DNA from: Winogradskyella sp.
GTDB taxonomy: Bacteria > Bacteroidota > Bacteroidia > Flavobacteriales > Flavobacteriaceae
NCBI GenBank assembly: GCA_030149115.1
Contig: JASBSE010000298.1
Coordinates: 1 to 8,199 of the forward strand
DNA length: 8,199 nt
Direction of reading: 5' to 3'
The number at the start of each line of letters is the position of its first letter. The first letter of the stretch is position 1. Both the position numbers and the translations under genes were made by a program. Positions 5,985 to 8,199 of this stretch are shown in pieces. Under the pieces are notes generated by a model that searched no databases, was not told the DNA's origin, and worked only from the letters and a program-made list of their open reading frames with translations.

Positions 5985-6704
5985 TTATTCTTCTTCTTGA
6001 GCAGCCATACTGCCAGAAAAATGAGCTTCAAGTTCTTTTAAAGTTGTTGGATTGGTTTCTAAATCTTTTACAACATTACCTTTTTCTAGTACAACAATTC
6101 GTTCACAAACATCTGTAACGTGCATTAAATCGTGACTAGATACCAAAATAGTAACACCTTGTTTTTTTGCTAAGTCTTTGAGAATTTGCTTTAAACGTAT
6201 TTGCGTTGTTGGGTCTAAATTAGCAAATGGTTCATCTAAAATAATAACCTCAGGATTACCAATAATCGCAGCTACAATGCCTGCTTTCTTTTGGTTACCC
6301 TTACTTAAATCGCGCAAGTATTTTTTCTTCCCAAGGATTTCTCCGTTAAAGAAATCTTCAAACTGAGACGTTAATGCATCGACATCTGCTCTGTTTTGCC
6401 CTCTTAAATCACCTATAAAATAAAAGTATTCTTCTGGTGTTAAATAGCCTATTAAAAAGCTTTCGTCTATAAATGCAGAAGTAAAAGGTTTCCAGTCTTC
6501 ACTTTTATCTACTACAACATCGTTACTTGTAATGCTTCCTGTCGTTGGCTTTATTAAATCTAGCAGCAAACTAAAGTAGGTGGTTTTTCCTGCTCCGTTA
6601 TTACCTACTAAACCAAAACTTTGGCCCTTAGGAATATTTAACTCTTCGATATTTAAAACGGTGGTTCCGTTATATGTTTTTGAAAGGTCTTTTGTATGTA
6701 TCAT
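5985..6704 (-). CDS. ABC transporter ATP-binding protein
   Basis: The 239-residue protein is a complete single ABC nucleotide-binding domain. It has Walker A GNNGAGKTT (34-42, Lys40), signature LSKGNQKK (133-140), Walker B VIILDEP (153-159, catalytic Glu158), D-loop NLD (162-164) and switch His191 in SSHD. The LSKGNQ signature and overall form resemble the ABC-2 exporter class (CcmA/NatA type). The Q-loop has no glutamine: the stretch reads AFIDESFLIGYLTPEE (77-92), with Asp80/Glu81 in its place. A short acidic tail (AAQEEE) ends the protein. It would power the permease encoded 15 nt upstream, with which it forms an operon closed by the 5926-5963 terminator. The substrate cannot be told from sequence. 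The ATG is at 6702-6704. Confidence 0.94.
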   Translation of the reverse strand: MIHTKDLSKTYNGTTVLNIEELNIPKGQSFGLVGNNGAGKTTYFSLLLDLIKPTTGSITSNDVVVDKSEDWKPFTSAFIDESFLIGYLTPEEYFYFIGDLRGQNRADVDALTSQFEDFFNGEILGKKKYLRDLSKGNQKKAGIVAAIIGNPEVIILDEPFANLDPTTQIRLKQILKDLAKKQGVTILVSSHDLMHVTDVCERIVVLEKGNVVKDLETNPTTLKELEAHFSGSMAAQEEE

Positions 6705-6719
6705 GGTTGTATTGTGTAA

Positions 6720-8198
6720 TTAGTTATCTTGACTAAAGGCGTCAATCATTTTGTATTTTGAATCTAAGTAACGTTGCGTAATGGATTTCATGAGTTTTTT
6801 ATGAAATACAATGCCTGCAACACCTAATAAAATGAGTAATGCTATACCGGCTTCAAAACCGACTAACCAGTTCATAAGGGCAAAAATACCCATTGGTAAA
6901 ATCATTAATGGTAAACCAATAATCCACTGTACTGCTCCTGTACCTTGATAGTTAAATGCTGCTCGTTGATTGAGGTCTATTTTCTTTCTGTTGAAAGATC
7001 CACCATATAGCATTATATGAGAATTAACTCCAATATTATATATGGCTGCTGCAAAATGTGCAATTAGGATTTTCCAACCAAAATATACATATGGAATACT
7101 CAAAACAAACATAATCACTACACTAAGTATCATTAATACAAATTTAGATCTCAAGTATTGTTCATACTTAATGTTCTGGCTCATTAGCATTTTGTAATAA
7201 CCGCTATCCCAAGCAGGAATGAATTGTCCAAAGTTTATTAAGAAAATTCCTGTAACGAATATACCGATGAAAGGAAACAACCAAACCATATCTCTATATA
7301 TTGGTTGCGGATAGAAAAACAAACCATAAACGAGTCCTATGATCATTATAAACACTGATGATTTTGTGCGTTTATTTCTCCAAATTAACTTTAAATCTAA
7401 CTGCATAAATGGTGCAATATCTCCAAAACGATTGGTCCAAGATAAATCTGCGGCTTTCACTTCTGTAACCTTAGATTTTAATCCACTATCTAAAAATAGT
7501 TTTTCTCTTAAAATTTTAAAATTGAAAGCGTAGGTTATCGCTAATAATGCAATTGGAATTAGGATTAAAACTGGATTGTTAGAAATACCCATAAAAGCAT
7601 TACCTACCAAAGACGTCATTGATACAATATGGAAATACTCTAAACCATATAGAACACCAACGGTTGCCAATAATGGTAAAAATGGTAAATCAGTTTTTGA
7701 GGATAGCGCTTCAATAATAAAGTTTAAGAAATTAATAATGAGTACCACAATTATTAATGCAAACATCCAAGGCAGTATCTGAGAAGCTCCGTAACCCTCC
7801 TTAATAAGCATTATGCTAAATGGAATTATAGCAAATAATGGTAAAAAGTTAAAAAACGACAACGCAGATTTACCAAGTACAAAATGTACAATGGTAGAGC
7901 GTTTTATTGGTAATGTTAGTAATGGTTTTACACTCATTACTGGTAGCTTTTGCAAAAAGAAACGCATCATAAGATCTACCATAAGCCAGTAGAATAAAAG
8001 TCCGTTAGCTATTACAAATGGGTCTTGATCTGGATAGGCTTTCTTTAAAATAAAAAGCAAGCCAAAGCCTAAACCTAAAAACATAACAATAAAGTAAAGA
8101 GCAAAAAAGACAAGAAGAATATTTAATGCCATACTCTTTTGCCAGTACGACGAACGGAAATACTGTTTCCATTCTAAATTAAGAAAGTGCTTTATCAT
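6720..8198 (-). CDS. ABC exporter permease, DUF5687-like
   Basis: The 492-residue polytopic membrane protein has about ten or more hydrophobic segments. Clear ones lie at about 25-51, 113-132, 142-163, 172-186, 209-226, 282-296, 305-322, 352-372, 423-443 and 448-465. The N-terminus (MIKHFLNLEWKQYFRSSYWQ) puts an amphipathic, basic stretch before the first helix, as in ABC-2-type permeases. A second similar stretch, LDLKLIWRNKRTKSS (267-281), starts the second half, so the protein looks like two fused half-units. It resembles the Bacteroidota DUF5687 permease family in length and N-terminal pattern. The paired ATPase gene follows after 15 nt, which makes an exporter likely. The cargo is unknown. 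The ATG (8196-8198) is one base from the window edge, so the protein appears complete, but its promoter and any upstream start are out of view. Confidence 0.82.
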   Translation of the reverse strand: MIKHFLNLEWKQYFRSSYWQKSMALNILLVFFALYFIVMFLGLGFGLLFILKKAYPDQDPFVIANGLLFYWLMVDLMMRFFLQKLPVMSVKPLLTLPIKRSTIVHFVLGKSALSFFNFLPLFAIIPFSIMLIKEGYGASQILPWMFALIIVVLIINFLNFIIEALSSKTDLPFLPLLATVGVLYGLEYFHIVSMTSLVGNAFMGISNNPVLILIPIALLAITYAFNFKILREKLFLDSGLKSKVTEVKAADLSWTNRFGDIAPFMQLDLKLIWRNKRTKSSVFIMIIGLVYGLFFYPQPIYRDMVWLFPFIGIFVTGIFLINFGQFIPAWDSGYYKMLMSQNIKYEQYLRSKFVLMILSVVIMFVLSIPYVYFGWKILIAHFAAAIYNIGVNSHIMLYGGSFNRKKIDLNQRAAFNYQGTGAVQWIIGLPLMILPMGIFALMNWLVGFEAGIALLILLGVAGIVFHKKLMKSITQRYLDSKYKMIDAFSQDN

Positions 8199-8199
8199 A

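Noticed and set aside
1..8199. Mobile element, CRISPR array, defence system or structural RNA gene
   Set aside because: I found no transposase, integrase, direct-repeat array, tRNA cloverleaf or rRNA segment. Genes are co-oriented, tightly spaced and uniform in base composition.

Overview
The window is an AT-rich piece of a Bacteroidota chromosome, most likely from a marine-type member of the Flavobacteriaceae. Four observations support this. An Fo gene cluster begins with an atpB that carries a long signal-peptide-bearing N-terminal extension. A PorW/SprE-type TPR lipoprotein of the type IX secretion system (T9SS) is present. A DUF5687-type ABC permease is present. Shine-Dalgarno sequences are absent, and a promoter of the Bacteroidetes TTG...TAnnTTTG form precedes atpB. 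I cannot assign a genus.

Every gene I accept lies on the minus strand, so transcription runs from high to low coordinates. There are two blocks. Block 1 (8198 to 5926) is a two-gene ABC exporter: a DUF5687-like permease (6720-8198), then after 15 nt its ATPase (5985-6704), closed by a strong hairpin terminator (5926-5963). Block 2 (5792 to 1) begins after a 192-nt spacer. It reads porW/sprE (3177-5792), bactofilin (2718-3158), AtpZ-like protein (2525-2773), a small four-helix membrane protein (2136-2525), atpB (929-2047), atpE (698-892), atpF (102-602) and the first 31 codons of atpH (1-95). The remaining ATP synthase genes would lie outside the window, before position 1.

Block 2 is tightly packed. 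Bactofilin and the AtpZ-like gene overlap by 56 nt. The AtpZ-like gene and the next gene share one base in TAATG. Gaps elsewhere are 18, 30 and 6 nt. The exceptions are an 88-nt gap before atpB, which holds a good Bacteroidetes-type promoter, and a 95-nt gap between atpE and atpF, which holds a marked stem-loop. The layout therefore suggests one long transcript from porW plus an internal start that lets the Fo genes be expressed separately.

Functionally, block 2 joins the proton channel of ATP synthase (subunits a, c and b, the start of delta, and two small AtpI/AtpZ-like assembly candidates) to a cell-envelope pair: a T9SS lipoprotein and a bactofilin. I see no mobile element, CRISPR array, tRNA or rRNA. 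The window looks like conserved core chromosome, not an accessory island. The points most worth a second look are the atpE-atpF stem-loop, the TTG start of porW and the octamer it shares with bactofilin, the 56-nt coding overlap, the operator-like repeat ahead of porW, and the histidine-rich extension of subunit a.
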